Part shown: positions 33,649 to 43,237 of the stretch, one piece after another | How positions within the stretch are numbered: the first letter of the stretch is position 1 | Layout: each line of letters begins with the position of its first letter | Assembly: GCA_034659475.1 (NCBI GenBank) | Contig: JAYEHK010000024.1 | Coordinates: forward strand, 1-60,326 | Length of the DNA: 60,326 bases | Source of the DNA: JAYEHK01 sp034659475 | GTDB taxonomy: Bacteria > Bacillota > Syntrophomonadia > Syntrophomonadales > Syntrophomonadaceae | Direction of reading: 5' to 3' | Made by a program: the position numbers and the translations under genes | Notes under the pieces: generated by a model | Told to the model about the DNA's origin: nothing | Database searches by the model: none | The model's input: the letters and a program-made list of their open reading frames with translations, nothing else

Positions 33649-36546
33649 TTACAATTGCCTGGGCACTTCTTCCATGACAAAGTCTTCAATCTGATCTCCT
33701 TCTTTGATATCATTGAAGTCTTTAATACCAATGCCACATTCAAAGTTCTCCATTACTTCTTTGGCATCATCCTTGAACCGTCTTAGTGAAGACAATTTCC
33801 CTTCAAACACAATAACGCCATCACGCAGAACGCGCACCTCTGCATTACGCTGCATTTTTCCTTCAATAACATAACAACCGCCAATCGTTCCCACATTAGG
33901 CACTTTGAAGGTTTCTCGCACCTCTGCACGTCCCAGATATTTTTCTTTGTATTCTGGATCAAGCAAACCTGTCATTGCTTTTTTCACATCTTCAATGGCT
34001 TCATATATGACACGATATAGCCGAACATCAATATTTTCTTCTTCTGCATGTTTTCTGGCCTTCACATCTGGTCTAACGTTAAAACCAAGAATAATGCCAT
34101 TGGAAGCCGAAGCCAACATGACATCGGTTTCAGTGATTGCTCCAACTGCGGAGTGGATAACCTTGACTTTGACCTCACTCGTAGAAAGCCGCAACAGTGA
34201 TTGTGCAAGTGCCTCAATAGATCCCTGGACATCACCTTTGATGATGAGATTTAGTTCCTTTACCTCGGCATCCTGCATCTGTTTAAAGAAGTCATCCAGC
34301 GAAACTTTACTACTCTTCTTCTGCTCTTCAATTTTTCTTTCATTTAAGCGCAAGCTAGCAATTTCCTTGGCTATTTTCTCATCGCATACCTGAACTTTCC
34401 CGCCTGCTTCCGGAACATCAGACCACCCTGTTATTTCTACAGGCATAGATGGAAGGGCTTTAGCGACCTTTCTGCCGCGATAATCTGTCATAGCCCTCAC
34501 TCTAGCCCAATTATGTCCACATACCAGGCAATCCCCCACATTCAATGTGCCCTTCTGCACAAGAACTGTAGCAACTGCTCCTTTTCCTTTGTCCAGTTCC
34601 CCTTCTATCACAAGGCCCTCTGCAACACGATTGGGATTGGCTTTGAGATCATTCACTTCTGCAATCAGCAGAACCATTTCAAGAAGGGTATCAATACCAA
34701 AACCAGTTTTAGCAGACACAGGGATAAACATTGTTTCGCCACCCCATTCTTCTGCCACAATTCCATATTCGGTCAGCTGTTGCATCACTTTGTCAGGATT
34801 GATATCCGGTTTGTCAATTTTATTTAAGGCAACAATAAATGGTACTTGCGCAGCCTTAATATGATTGATCGCTTCTATCGTTTGCGGCATAACACCATCA
34901 TCAGCTGCTACAACCAGAATAACAATATCCGTTAAATTTGCCCCTCGAGCTCTCATAGCTGTGAAGGCTTCATGTCCAGGTGTATCAATAAAAGTAATTT
35001 TGTTTTCATTTACTGTGACCTGATAAGCACCTATATGCTGGGTAATACCGCCTGCCTCCCCAGAAACCACATCCGCTTTACGAACTTTATCGAGCAACGA
35101 CGTCTTTCCGTGATCAACATGCCCCATAACCGTAACAATCGGTGCACGTAAAACAAGGCTCTCTGCTGTGTCAATAATTTCTTCCAGGATTTTTTCTTCT
35201 TCAGTGATTTCCCGTTCTACCTTAACCTCGAATAAGCTGCATATAATTTCAACTGTTTCATAATCAATCTCTTGATTAATCGTAACCATTGTACCAAGAT
35301 CCATGAGCTTTTTAACAATTTCAGCCGAGTTCTTGTGCAATTTATCTGCCAAATCTCGAACCTGAATGCTATCACCAATCGCAATCATCTCTGGCGTCTG
35401 CAGTTCTACTTCTTCTTTGCGTTTTTTATGTTTCCCCTTCTTCTGGGGTCTGCTGTAATCTTTACGTGGTGGCATGGGTCTTTTGGCTGCCGGCCTATTA
35501 TTTGCCGCGCCTCTGTTGTTATTATTTTGTCCCGGCTTATTTTGTCCCTCCAGTTTTTTAGGACCAGTCCGATTATCATTTACATTTCGAGGGCTCGCAT
35601 TGGTCTGCGTAGTCTGTCCAGGAGTACGATTAGCTCCTGTTGGTCCGGCAGGTCGCTGGGATGGCTGTCCAGTATTGCGATTATTTCCTGTTTGTCCACT
35701 AGGTCGCTGGGATGGCTGTCCAGGATTGCGATTAGACCCTGTTTGACCAGCAGGTCTCTGGGATGACTGTCCAGGATTGCGATTAGCTCCTGTTTGACCA
35801 GCAGGTCTCTGGGATGACTGTCCAAGATTGCGATTTCTTGTTTGTCCAGCAGATCTCTGGGATGGCTGTCCAGGATTACGATTTGTTCCTGTTTGTCCAT
35901 CTGATCTCTGGGATGGCTGTCCAGGATTACGATTTGTTCCTGTTTGTCCAGCAGGTCTCTGGGATGGCTGTCCAGGATTACGATTTGTTCCTGTTTGTCC
36001 ATCTGGTCTCTGGGATGTCTGTCCAGGATTGCGATTTCCTGTTTGACCAGCAGGTCTCGGAGAGTTTGCATTTCTATCTATCGGTCTCTGATTGTTTTGT
36101 TGTTGACCAGAAGATTGGTTAGTCCTCTGTGCGGGTTGTTGCTGTTTATTCATACCTGTATTATTCATATTTATTTGTTGTTGCTCCTTAACTGTGTTCA
36201 TTTCTTTATTATCAGGTTGGGTGTGATGTTGTTGATTTGTTTTTTGCGCTGGTTTTGCCATATTATTGACCGTAGCATGCTTTTGGGGATCAGATTGTGG
36301 TTTAGGGGGACGGGTAGCAGTCTGCCCGGATACATCCTGTGAACGAAGATTGGCATTATTGCTATGGGTTTTCCCCGAACTCCCCTTCGCTTCTGCAAGA
36401 TGCTTTCTAACCCAGCTTGCCTGTGAGTCTTCCATCGTACTCATATGGTTTTTTACATCCAAACCGAGTCCCTGCAACTTATTTACCATCTCCTTACTTG
36501 AGATGTTCATTTCTTTAGCCAGTTCATGTACTCTTATTTTGACCAT
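33649..36546 (-). CDS. infB: Translation initiation factor IF-2
   Basis: 965 residues. An N-terminal IF2_N domain (res 1-50) is followed by a long disordered Gln/Asn/Pro-rich linker with nine tandem repeats (res 164-314), a basic stretch, a second IF2_N-like domain (res 393-440), and the G domain with GHVDHGKTS (G1, res 475-483), DTPGHEAF (G3), NKIDKPD (G4) and SAKTGFG (G5), then the fMet-tRNA-binding domains. IF-2 places initiator tRNA on the 30S subunit. Its start overlaps ylxQ by 13 bp. Only the repeat region is unusual. Confidence 0.97.
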   Translation of the reverse strand: MVKIRVHELAKEMNISSKEMVNKLQGLGLDVKNHMSTMEDSQASWVRKHLAEAKGSSGKTHSNNANLRSQDVSGQTATRPPKPQSDPQKHATVNNMAKPAQKTNQQHHTQPDNKEMNTVKEQQQINMNNTGMNKQQQPAQRTNQSSGQQQNNQRPIDRNANSPRPAGQTGNRNPGQTSQRPDGQTGTNRNPGQPSQRPAGQTGTNRNPGQPSQRSDGQTGTNRNPGQPSQRSAGQTRNRNLGQSSQRPAGQTGANRNPGQSSQRPAGQTGSNRNPGQPSQRPSGQTGNNRNTGQPSQRPAGPTGANRTPGQTTQTNASPRNVNDNRTGPKKLEGQNKPGQNNNNRGAANNRPAAKRPMPPRKDYSRPQKKGKHKKRKEEVELQTPEMIAIGDSIQVRDLADKLHKNSAEIVKKLMDLGTMVTINQEIDYETVEIICSLFEVKVEREITEEEKILEEIIDTAESLVLRAPIVTVMGHVDHGKTSLLDKVRKADVVSGEAGGITQHIGAYQVTVNENKITFIDTPGHEAFTAMRARGANLTDIVILVVAADDGVMPQTIEAINHIKAAQVPFIVALNKIDKPDINPDKVMQQLTEYGIVAEEWGGETMFIPVSAKTGFGIDTLLEMVLLIAEVNDLKANPNRVAEGLVIEGELDKGKGAVATVLVQKGTLNVGDCLVCGHNWARVRAMTDYRGRKVAKALPSMPVEITGWSDVPEAGGKVQVCDEKIAKEIASLRLNERKIEEQKKSSKVSLDDFFKQMQDAEVKELNLIIKGDVQGSIEALAQSLLRLSTSEVKVKVIHSAVGAITETDVMLASASNGIILGFNVRPDVKARKHAEEENIDVRLYRVIYEAIEDVKKAMTGLLDPEYKEKYLGRAEVRETFKVPNVGTIGGCYVIEGKMQRNAEVRVLRDGVIVFEGKLSSLRRFKDDAKEVMENFECGIGIKDFNDIKEGDQIEDFVMEEVPRQL
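35605..36057 (-). repeat. 51-bp tandem repeat in infB
   Basis: Nine in-frame units of 48 or 51 bp encode a 16-17-residue repeat, consensus RPAGQTGTNRNPGQPSQ, with substitutions at the Ala/Asp and Thr positions. Third-position and phrase changes are shared between neighbouring units, showing recent duplication. The repeats lie in the disordered linker of IF-2, a region free to vary in length. Alternative frames of this block also stay open but are shadows. Confidence 0.9.
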
Positions 36547-36890
36547 TCAACCACCCCCATACTTTTTTCTACTTCTCCCACTGCTTCCAATGCATCTACA
36601 ATCGCCTTTGCCATACCCGCATCATTCACCGTAACAGCTACTCGATATGCCTTGCCTACACTTGTCCCTAACTCATATTTATCCCCCAACACAATCCAGG
36701 GAATCTTTTGTTTCTCGCTCGTACTGGCAATCATATCCCTTGAATTTTCTGATATATCCTTACTCATAATCAATAAATAAGCCCTTTTTCTTTGAAGACT
36801 TGTTTTAGCTGCCATGGTTCCTGCAGAAACCTTTCCAGCACGATGGGCTAATCCTATTAGATTATAAACCTTTTTCAAACTATCACACAC
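36534..36890 (-). CDS. ylxQ: L7Ae/L30e-family RNA-binding protein YlxQ
   Basis: 118 residues with the L7Ae fold: LIGLAHRAGKVSAGTMAAKTSL, LLIMSKDISENSR and KYELGTSVGKA. B. subtilis YlxQ, in the same position between ylxR and infB, is a kink-turn RNA-binding protein of uncertain task. Start is GTG; its end overlaps infB. Standard operon member. Confidence 0.9.
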   Translation of the reverse strand: MCDSLKKVYNLIGLAHRAGKVSAGTMAAKTSLQRKRAYLLIMSKDISENSRDMIASTSEKQKIPWIVLGDKYELGTSVGKAYRVAVTVNDAGMAKAIVDALEAVGEVEKSMGVVEWSK

Positions 36891-36905
36891 CTTATTCCCT
36901 TTAAG

Positions 36906-37172
36906 CTACTGCTGTAATTGTGTTTTTATTTTTTCCAGCAATTCTATTGATATATCTTTTTCCAATGCCTTTTGAAGACGTTTCCCTTTAACCGCTAACT
37001 CAAGACATTCGGGGTGAGGACATAGATAAGCACCACGCCCTGCCTTTTTGCCAGAGGGATCGACTTCAATTTCTCCATCGGGTGTTCGCACAATACGAAT
37101 TAATTCTCTTTTGTCTTTCATTTCTCTGCACCCAACGCACATACGCTGGGGAACTTTACGCGTCTTGGCCAT
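36906..37172 (-). CDS. ylxR: YlxR (DUF448) RNA-binding protein
   Basis: 88 residues from ATG 37172, with AGGAGG-like bases upstream. The core reads RMCVGCREMKDKRELIRIVR, then GRGAYLCPHPEC. YlxR is a small nucleic-acid-binding protein of the nusA operon, found to affect RNase P and transcription in B. subtilis; the exact role is debated. Its start lies within the nusA 3' end (17-bp overlap). Confidence 0.93.
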   Translation of the reverse strand: MAKTRKVPQRMCVGCREMKDKRELIRIVRTPDGEIEVDPSGKKAGRGAYLCPHPECLELAVKGKRLQKALEKDISIELLEKIKTQLQQ

Positions 37173-38220
37173 ATGCCTCCTGCTCCTCTTCATATTGGCT
37201 TTCACTCTTTATATCAACTTTCCACCCGGTTAGTTTTGCAGCCAGACGCGCATTCTGCCCTTCTTTTCCAATTGCCAAGGAAAGTTGATAATCAGGAACA
37301 ACTACCCGAGCCACCTTTTCTTCCTCGTAAATAAATACCTTTAGTACTTTAGACGGACTCAACGCATTAGCAATAAATATTTCCGGGTCTTTGTTATATT
37401 TAATTATATCAATTTTTTCCCCAACCAGCTCGCTTACAATATTCTGTACCCTGATTCCTCGAGGTCCAACACAGGCACCTACTGAATCAATATTCTCATC
37501 CGTGGAATAAACCGAGATCTTAGAACGAGCACCAGCTTCTCGGGCAATTGATTTAATCTCGACAATTCCTTCGTAGATTTCCGGTACTTCAAGTTCAAAA
37601 AGCCTTCTTAAAAAGTAAGGATGAGCTCGTGAAATAAACACGCTGGGACCTTTGGAACTGTTTTTCACTTCATAAATGTAGCCTTTTAATCGTTGCCCTA
37701 CTTCATATCTTTCACTACTAATCTGATCGGATGGTAACATAATTGCTTCTGTTCTACCCAGATTAACTGCAACAATTCTTGATTCTATTCGTTGCACCGT
37801 TCCAGTAACAACTTCTCCTTCCCGTTCAGCAAACTCTTCAAAAATCATGCTTCTTTCTGCTTCTCGCAGCTTCTGAACAACCACCTGTTTGGCTGTTTGA
37901 GCCGCAATTCTACCGAAATTAGAAGGCGTTACCTCTACATTGATAATTTGATCGAGCACACATCTCGGATTAATTTCTTCCGCATCTGCAAGAGAGATTT
38001 CCATGCACTTATCCTCAACCTGACCAACTACCTTCTTCTGTGCAAAAACGCGAACTTCCCCGTTCGTCTGTTCCATTTCAACTGAAACATTCTGCGAAGT
38101 ACCAAAATTCTTTTTATAGGCCGTATTTAACGCCAACTTTATCGCTTCTATGAGCGCTTCCTTCGGTATTCCCCGTTCTTTTTCTAATTCATTCAATGCC
38201 TGTATGAACTCACTGGACAT
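37156..38220 (-). CDS. nusA: Transcription termination/antitermination factor NusA
   Basis: 354 residues: N-terminal RNA-polymerase-binding domain, S1 domain (res ~133-200, GEVVTGTVQRIE), then two KH domains (VGACVGPRGIRVQNIVSEL and IGKEGQNARLAAKLTGWKVDI). It ends shortly after the second KH domain, as in most Firmicutes; the acidic repeats of E. coli NusA are absent. NusA binds the RNA exit channel, slows polymerase and promotes folding of terminators. Third gene-pair member of the rimP-nusA-ylxR-ylxQ-infB unit. Confidence 0.96.
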   Translation of the reverse strand: MSSEFIQALNELEKERGIPKEALIEAIKLALNTAYKKNFGTSQNVSVEMEQTNGEVRVFAQKKVVGQVEDKCMEISLADAEEINPRCVLDQIINVEVTPSNFGRIAAQTAKQVVVQKLREAERSMIFEEFAEREGEVVTGTVQRIESRIVAVNLGRTEAIMLPSDQISSERYEVGQRLKGYIYEVKNSSKGPSVFISRAHPYFLRRLFELEVPEIYEGIVEIKSIAREAGARSKISVYSTDENIDSVGACVGPRGIRVQNIVSELVGEKIDIIKYNKDPEIFIANALSPSKVLKVFIYEEEKVARVVVPDYQLSLAIGKEGQNARLAAKLTGWKVDIKSESQYEEEQEAYGQDA

Positions 38221-38234
38221 TGTTTTTCCCCCTC

Positions 38235-38693
38235 TTAAAAATCTGGATTCAGTCTGACAATTGAGATCATTGCTCTGGGAATTTGCACTGAATGATTTTC
38301 CATCTCAATTGTTAATAACTCGCTATCAACCGATAATAATTTACCAGTAAAATTTTTTTGTCCATCCATTGCCTGATAGCATTTAACCTTCACTTTTTCT
38401 CCACAAAACTTCTGGAATTCGCTCTCTTTTTTTAATACCCTATCAATTCCCGGAGAAGAAACTTCTAAATAATCATATTGAATCTCATCATGCTCATCAA
38501 AAACTTTGTTTATAATACGGGTAGCGTGTGTGCAAATATCTAAAGTGACTCCGCTTTCAGTATCAATGAAGATTCTTAGCATCAGTCCATTTTGCTCTCT
38601 ACGATGTTGTACCTCTATCAATTCAATATCTTGTTGCTGTAATTCATCAGTAATCAACCCTTCAACCTGTACAGCTACGGATTCCTTGCTCAC
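38235..38693 (-). CDS. rimP: Ribosome maturation factor RimP
   Basis: 152 residues. The N-terminal domain has LIEVQHRREQNGLMLRIFIDTESGVTLDIC and YLEVSSPGIDRVL; the C-terminal Sm-like barrel has the VKVKCYQAMDGQKNFTG motif. RimP helps 30S assembly. It heads the nusA operon. The start is GTG with GGAGG about 10 nt upstream. Confidence 0.95.
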   Translation of the reverse strand: MSKESVAVQVEGLITDELQQQDIELIEVQHRREQNGLMLRIFIDTESGVTLDICTHATRIINKVFDEHDEIQYDYLEVSSPGIDRVLKKESEFQKFCGEKVKVKCYQAMDGQKNFTGKLLSVDSELLTIEMENHSVQIPRAMISIVRLNPDF

Positions 38694-38737
38694 CTCTCTA
38701 CCACCTCCGTATTCTTAATATATCTTCATATTACAAT

Positions 38738-38767
38738 AGAAAGAGTGGGATGCCACCCACTCTTTCT
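38738..38767. terminator. Strong hairpin between polC and rimP
   Basis: A perfect 12-bp stem (AGAAAGAGTGGG and CCCACTCTTTCT) with a 6-nt loop stands 93 bp after the polC stop. It lacks a clear T-run on the minus strand, so it may be a weak terminator or leader hairpin for the rimP-nusA unit. No gene is seen in the 166-bp gap. Confidence 0.55.
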
Positions 38768-38859
38768 AACAAATATTAGTAAGCTTCAGTAAGAGTATAA
38801 CACAATACAAAATATTTATTCAAGTTTATGACCTGAACTCCGCGTCTGTGTTGATTATT

Positions 38860-41800
38860 TTATCCAAAAAGGCTCATCTGAGTACTCTCTGGTAATTCAG
38901 AAAAACAACCTTCTTTTCGAAGCATGTCCATAGCTGTCTTGTTTAACCTGCTTCTGTTCTGAAAGTCTTCAATGGATACGAATTCACCATCCTTCCGACA
39001 TTCAACAATTCCCTGTGCAGCCGCTGCCCCAACATTAGGAAGAGCAGAAAAGGGTAAGATAAGTCCTTGTTCCATTACTTTAAAGTATTTTGCATCTGAT
39101 TGGTATAGATTAACTGGCAAGAAGACAAAGCCTCTTGCATAGAGTTCTAACGCCAATTCAAGAACAATAAGCAATTTCTTTTCCTTTTGCGGTGCAGTTT
39201 GCCCCATACCCTCAATTTCTTTAATCCGATTAAGAATGGTTTGATATCCGCCCAAAATCGTCTCTGCATCAAAATCCTCGGCTCGAATACTAAAAAAAGC
39301 TGCATAAAATGCCAGTGGGTAATTCACCTTAAACCACGCAATTCGAAACGCCATCGTTACATAAGCAACTGCATGGGCCTTGGGGAACATATATTTTATC
39401 TTCTGGCAGGAATCAATATACCATTCAGGTACATCACAAGCTTGCATCATTTCCACTTCTTCGTTCTTTAAGCCTCTTCCTTTGCGAACGTTTTCCATTG
39501 ATTTAAAGGCCTGTTTCTTCTCCATATTTTTTAGAATTAAATAGGTCATAATATCATCTCTGGTGCAAATCACTTCACTAAGATTGGCTGTTTTATTTTG
39601 AATGAGTGTCTGCGCATTATTCAGCCAAACATCTGTTCCATGTGATAATCCACTAATTCGCACCAATTCTGAAAAAGTGGTTGGTCTGGTTGCTTCCAGC
39701 ATCTGTCTGACAAATTTCGTACCAAATTCAGGGATACCATACGTACCAACAGTTGAATAAATCTCATCTTCAGTAACCCCAAGGGGTTCAACACTGGAAA
39801 ACAAACGCATCGTTTCCTTATCACTCAGGCTGATGTCCTGGGCATTCACTCCGGTCGCATCTTCCAATGCTTTGATGACTGTTGGATCGTCGTGTCCTAA
39901 GATATCCAGTTTGACCAGTTGGTCTCCAATTGAATGGTATTCAAAATGCGTGGTAATAATTCCAGAATCTTTATTATCCGCTGGATGCTGAATAGGCGTA
40001 AATTCCAAAATATTCCTATCATGAGGAACAACGATCATCCCCCCGGGATGTTGACCAGTTGTTCTTCGAACACCGGTAATCCCTGCTGCCAAACGTTTCA
40101 TTTCCCCCCCACGCAGTTGAAGCTGTTTTCCTTCTGCATATTTCTTCACGAAACCATAGGCTGTTTTTTCAGCTACGGTCGATATCGTCCCTGCCTTAAA
40201 AACATTTTTAGTTCCAAATAATTCCTCTACATAATGATGCGCTCGTGCTTGATAGTCTCCTGAGAAATTGAGATCTATATCAGGTACTTTGTCACCATCA
40301 AAACCTAAGAACGTTTCAAACGGGATCTCAAATCCGTTCTTATAAAGCTCCGCTTCGCAATTTGGACATTTTTTATCTGGTAGGTCAACCCCTGCCCCCA
40401 CTGATCCGTCCAGTATAAATTCGCTGAATTTACAATTTGGGCAAATATAATGGGGCGGCAATGCATTAACCTCCGTAATCCCCGTAAAATAAGCCACCAT
40501 TGATGAGCCAACAGAACCTCTGGACCCTACCAGATAGCCATCTTCATTAGACTTTTTTACCAATTTATGGGCAATTAAGTACAAAACACTGAACCCGTGC
40601 TTTACGATTGAATCCAATTCCCTATTGGTTCGTTTCTCAACTACATCTGGAAGAGGAGAACCATAAATATCATGAGCTCTTTGCCAGGTTAATGCTATGA
40701 CTTCCTCCTCAGCAGAATCAATCTTAGGTGGGTAGAAGCCATCCGGTACGGGTTGGATCTTTTCAATTTGATCGGAAACAGCTTGGGGACTATCAATGAC
40801 CACCCACCTGGCATCCTGATCCCCAAGATAACTGAATTCTTTCAGCATTTCATCTGTGCTTTTGAAAAAGAGGGGAAGCGGTTCCTCAGCATCTGTATAC
40901 CCCTGACCAGCTTGTATAATCCGTCGATAGCTTTCATGATGGGGGTCCAAAAAATGAACATCCCCAGTAGCCACAACAGGTTTTCCTATCTTCTTGCCTA
41001 ATGCAACAATGCGTCGATTGATTTGGTTTAATTCATTTTCAGAACTTACGATCCCTTTTCGGATAAGAAACATATTGTTTCCGTTCGGCTGTATCTCAAG
41101 ATAATCATAGAATCCTGCAATTTTTTCTAATTCTTCATCTGGAGAACCGTTTAAAATAGCTTGATAAAGCTCACCAGCCTCACATGCTGTTCCTAACAGT
41201 AATCCTTCCCGATTTGATTCTATGAGATTACGTGGCATCTTGGGACTTCGATAGAAATAGTCCAGATAAGAATGACTGATTAGATAGTACATATTCCTGA
41301 GTCCAACCGTATTTTGTGCCAATAATATAATATGATAGGGTTTTTCTTTTTTGTCTTCTTGGATCAAATACCCTTCAACACCGTAAATAATCTTTATATC
41401 ATGCTTTTTAGCCGCATTATGAGCAATAGGGAATGCCTGCACCCCACCGTGATCAGTAATAGCAATGGCAGAATGTCCCCATTCTGCAGCGCGATCTATG
41501 AGATCGCTGATCTCCGTCAAAGCATCCATAGCACTCATTTTGGTATGTGCATGCAGCTCAATTCGCTTCCGTTCACTTTGATCAAGCCTTTTTTTCGGTT
41601 CTTCCTGACAGTATTGTTCAAGAAACAATGCCACTTCCTTTAAAAATGGGTCAAATCGCATACTGCCTTTTACTTTAACCCAGTCCCCAACGTTAATCGT
41701 ATCCTCCTCGGCACTGTCCATGAACGCTTTTGCCACTACGGTATCTGTATAATCTGTTATATAATAGGAGATCACAAAACGACCTCCCCGGAGTTCATTT

Positions 41801-42513
41801 ACTTCTTTGTACCACACCTTTCCTTCCGATGCGGCTTTTTCCATACCTTCCTGCAGTTCAATGATGGGAATAACAATATCATTGATTTTAGCCTCACGCA
41901 GCTTTCTACCGCGCCGATGACCTATTTTTCTTCCTGCATTCTGGCTGTAATTTTGTTCTTCTGCAAATTCAATCGTTTCAACTTTTTGCTCTGTTATAAA
42001 AACTTCCTTAGGCTGGGAAATCTTATACCCGCTGGATACCACACGAACTACAACCTGCCATTTATATTCACTCCAGAACCATTCTGCAAAATACGTGCAT
42101 ACCTGTGATTCCAAATACTGTTCGTATAGCTTTTTCTCCCCTGCAAGGATATCAATCCGTGCACCATTGATATGCATGTCATCATCTGATAAGCGAAATG
42201 AAATACCGGCCCTGGATGATAAAAATGAAGAAAGATCATCCCGCCGGTCATGAAGTATCTTTACTAGATTTTTCTCCGCATGCTGTATCTGGGGTAAAAG
42301 ATCAACTTCCTCAAGGAATGGATCACACCGTCGAATGCGCTCAGCGGTTTCACTTATATCCGTGAAAGGAATTGGTCTAGGAACACTGATAACCATTCTC
42401 CACATCTTTCTCGCTCTGAGAACGTCAACCTGCTTTATGACTGCCCCTTCCCAGACAACAGCAATCTCCGACGGCACTTTTCCTTCAAGAAAGGTCTGAA
42501 AATTCACAGCCAT
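38860..42513 (-). CDS. polC: DNA polymerase III alpha subunit PolC (lacking the inserted exonuclease domain)
   Basis: 1217 residues; the replicative polymerase of Gram-positives. The N-terminal region and OB fold (GDWVKVKGSMRFDPFL) lead into the PHP domain at HAHTKMSAMD (res 321) and TDHGG (res ~353). The polymerase core contains GSVGSSMVAYFTGI, a Cys4 zinc finger (CPNC...CPNC) and the catalytic pair in VPDIDLNFSGD. In PolC of Bacillus or Staphylococcus (about 1440 residues) a DnaQ-like exonuclease is inserted into the PHP domain after YGVE.Y. Here YGVEGYLIQEDKKEKPYHIILL (res ~377-398) is closed across that site, with no FD.ETTG motif anywhere, so proofreading must be supplied elsewhere. The frame shows no break, so it is not a recent deletion by frameshift. 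Confidence 0.95.
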   Translation of the reverse strand: MAVNFQTFLEGKVPSEIAVVWEGAVIKQVDVLRARKMWRMVISVPRPIPFTDISETAERIRRCDPFLEEVDLLPQIQHAEKNLVKILHDRRDDLSSFLSSRAGISFRLSDDDMHINGARIDILAGEKKLYEQYLESQVCTYFAEWFWSEYKWQVVVRVVSSGYKISQPKEVFITEQKVETIEFAEEQNYSQNAGRKIGHRRGRKLREAKINDIVIPIIELQEGMEKAASEGKVWYKEVNELRGGRFVISYYITDYTDTVVAKAFMDSAEEDTINVGDWVKVKGSMRFDPFLKEVALFLEQYCQEEPKKRLDQSERKRIELHAHTKMSAMDALTEISDLIDRAAEWGHSAIAITDHGGVQAFPIAHNAAKKHDIKIIYGVEGYLIQEDKKEKPYHIILLAQNTVGLRNMYYLISHSYLDYFYRSPKMPRNLIESNREGLLLGTACEAGELYQAILNGSPDEELEKIAGFYDYLEIQPNGNNMFLIRKGIVSSENELNQINRRIVALGKKIGKPVVATGDVHFLDPHHESYRRIIQAGQGYTDAEEPLPLFFKSTDEMLKEFSYLGDQDARWVVIDSPQAVSDQIEKIQPVPDGFYPPKIDSAEEEVIALTWQRAHDIYGSPLPDVVEKRTNRELDSIVKHGFSVLYLIAHKLVKKSNEDGYLVGSRGSVGSSMVAYFTGITEVNALPPHYICPNCKFSEFILDGSVGAGVDLPDKKCPNCEAELYKNGFEIPFETFLGFDGDKVPDIDLNFSGDYQARAHHYVEELFGTKNVFKAGTISTVAEKTAYGFVKKYAEGKQLQLRGGEMKRLAAGITGVRRTTGQHPGGMIVVPHDRNILEFTPIQHPADNKDSGIITTHFEYHSIGDQLVKLDILGHDDPTVIKALEDATGVNAQDISLSDKETMRLFSSVEPLGVTEDEIYSTVGTYGIPEFGTKFVRQMLEATRPTTFSELVRISGLSHGTDVWLNNAQTLIQNKTANLSEVICTRDDIMTYLILKNMEKKQAFKSMENVRKGRGLKNEEVEMMQACDVPEWYIDSCQKIKYMFPKAHAVAYVTMAFRIAWFKVNYPLAFYAAFFSIRAEDFDAETILGGYQTILNRIKEIEGMGQTAPQKEKKLLIVLELALELYARGFVFLPVNLYQSDAKYFKVMEQGLILPFSALPNVGAAAAQGIVECRKDGEFVSIEDFQNRSRLNKTAMDMLRKEGCFSELPESTQMSLFG

Positions 42514-42553
42514 TCTTCTACCCCGCTCCCCTGATATATTTTCGTACTAACCA

Positions 42554-43219
42554 CTAATTAAGCCGATCAATATACTGCAGACCCTTTACTCTCGATAATT
42601 CCTCAACAACCTGACTAATGGAGACTTCTGATGGCAATTGGAGCAGTAACTCAATCTCTAATTGCTCTTCTCCTTCCAAGCGTGTTAGGTTAATATTCTT
42701 AATGGATATCGCCAAGTCCCCCAGGATATTGCCAATAATCCCCACCATACCAGGTTCATCATCGACAACCATGACAATTCCTTTATACAATCGCATACCG
42801 GTAAGATGCTGTTCAAAACGGACAAAATAGATCAATACAAACAAAATTAATACGGTGCTCGCAATCGCAGGAACATATAATCCTGCACCTACTGCAAGGC
42901 CAATACAGGCAACCACCCATAACCCTGCCGCTGTCGTTAATCCTCTGACAGTAGCACCCTCTTTTAGAATCGTACCTGCCCCCAGAAACCCAATGCCGCT
43001 GACAACTTGGGCCGCTATTCTTCCCGGGTCAGCATTAACTGTCCGATAGTATTGAAAATACATATCCAGCGATACAATCATCGCCAGCGCTGACCCAACA
43101 CAAACCAGGGTATAGGTACGCAGACCAGCCGGGCGGTTTAAACTTTCTCTTTCCAGACCAATTAAACCACCCAGAATACAGGCCAGTGACAGTTTGAAAA
43201 TAATCTCAAAGGTTGACAT
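42554..43219 (-). CDS. MgtC/SapB-family protein with ACT-like domain
   Basis: 221 residues. Residues 1-135 hold four to five membrane helices with LACILGGLIGLERES, GLRTYTLVCVGSALAM, PGRIAAQVVSGIGFLGAGTI and TTAAGLWVVACIGL. The cytoplasmic C-terminus (from ~145, GIVMVVDDEPGMVGIIGNIL) resembles an ACT regulatory domain. This is the longer MgtC form, unlike the 148-residue one next to guaB. Role in magnesium homeostasis is inferred from the family only. It stands between polC and proS on the same strand. Confidence 0.88.
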   Translation of the reverse strand: MSTFEIIFKLSLACILGGLIGLERESLNRPAGLRTYTLVCVGSALAMIVSLDMYFQYYRTVNADPGRIAAQVVSGIGFLGAGTILKEGATVRGLTTAAGLWVVACIGLAVGAGLYVPAIASTVLILFVLIYFVRFEQHLTGMRLYKGIVMVVDDEPGMVGIIGNILGDLAISIKNINLTRLEGEEQLEIELLLQLPSEVSISQVVEELSRVKGLQYIDRLN

Positions 43220-43237
43220 TGATATTCATCCTGACAT

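Noticed and set aside
35580..36071. Long open frames on both strands across the infB repeats
   Set aside because: They are shadows of the 51-bp in-frame tandem repeat; their repeated peptide follows from the infB codons, and infB is certain.
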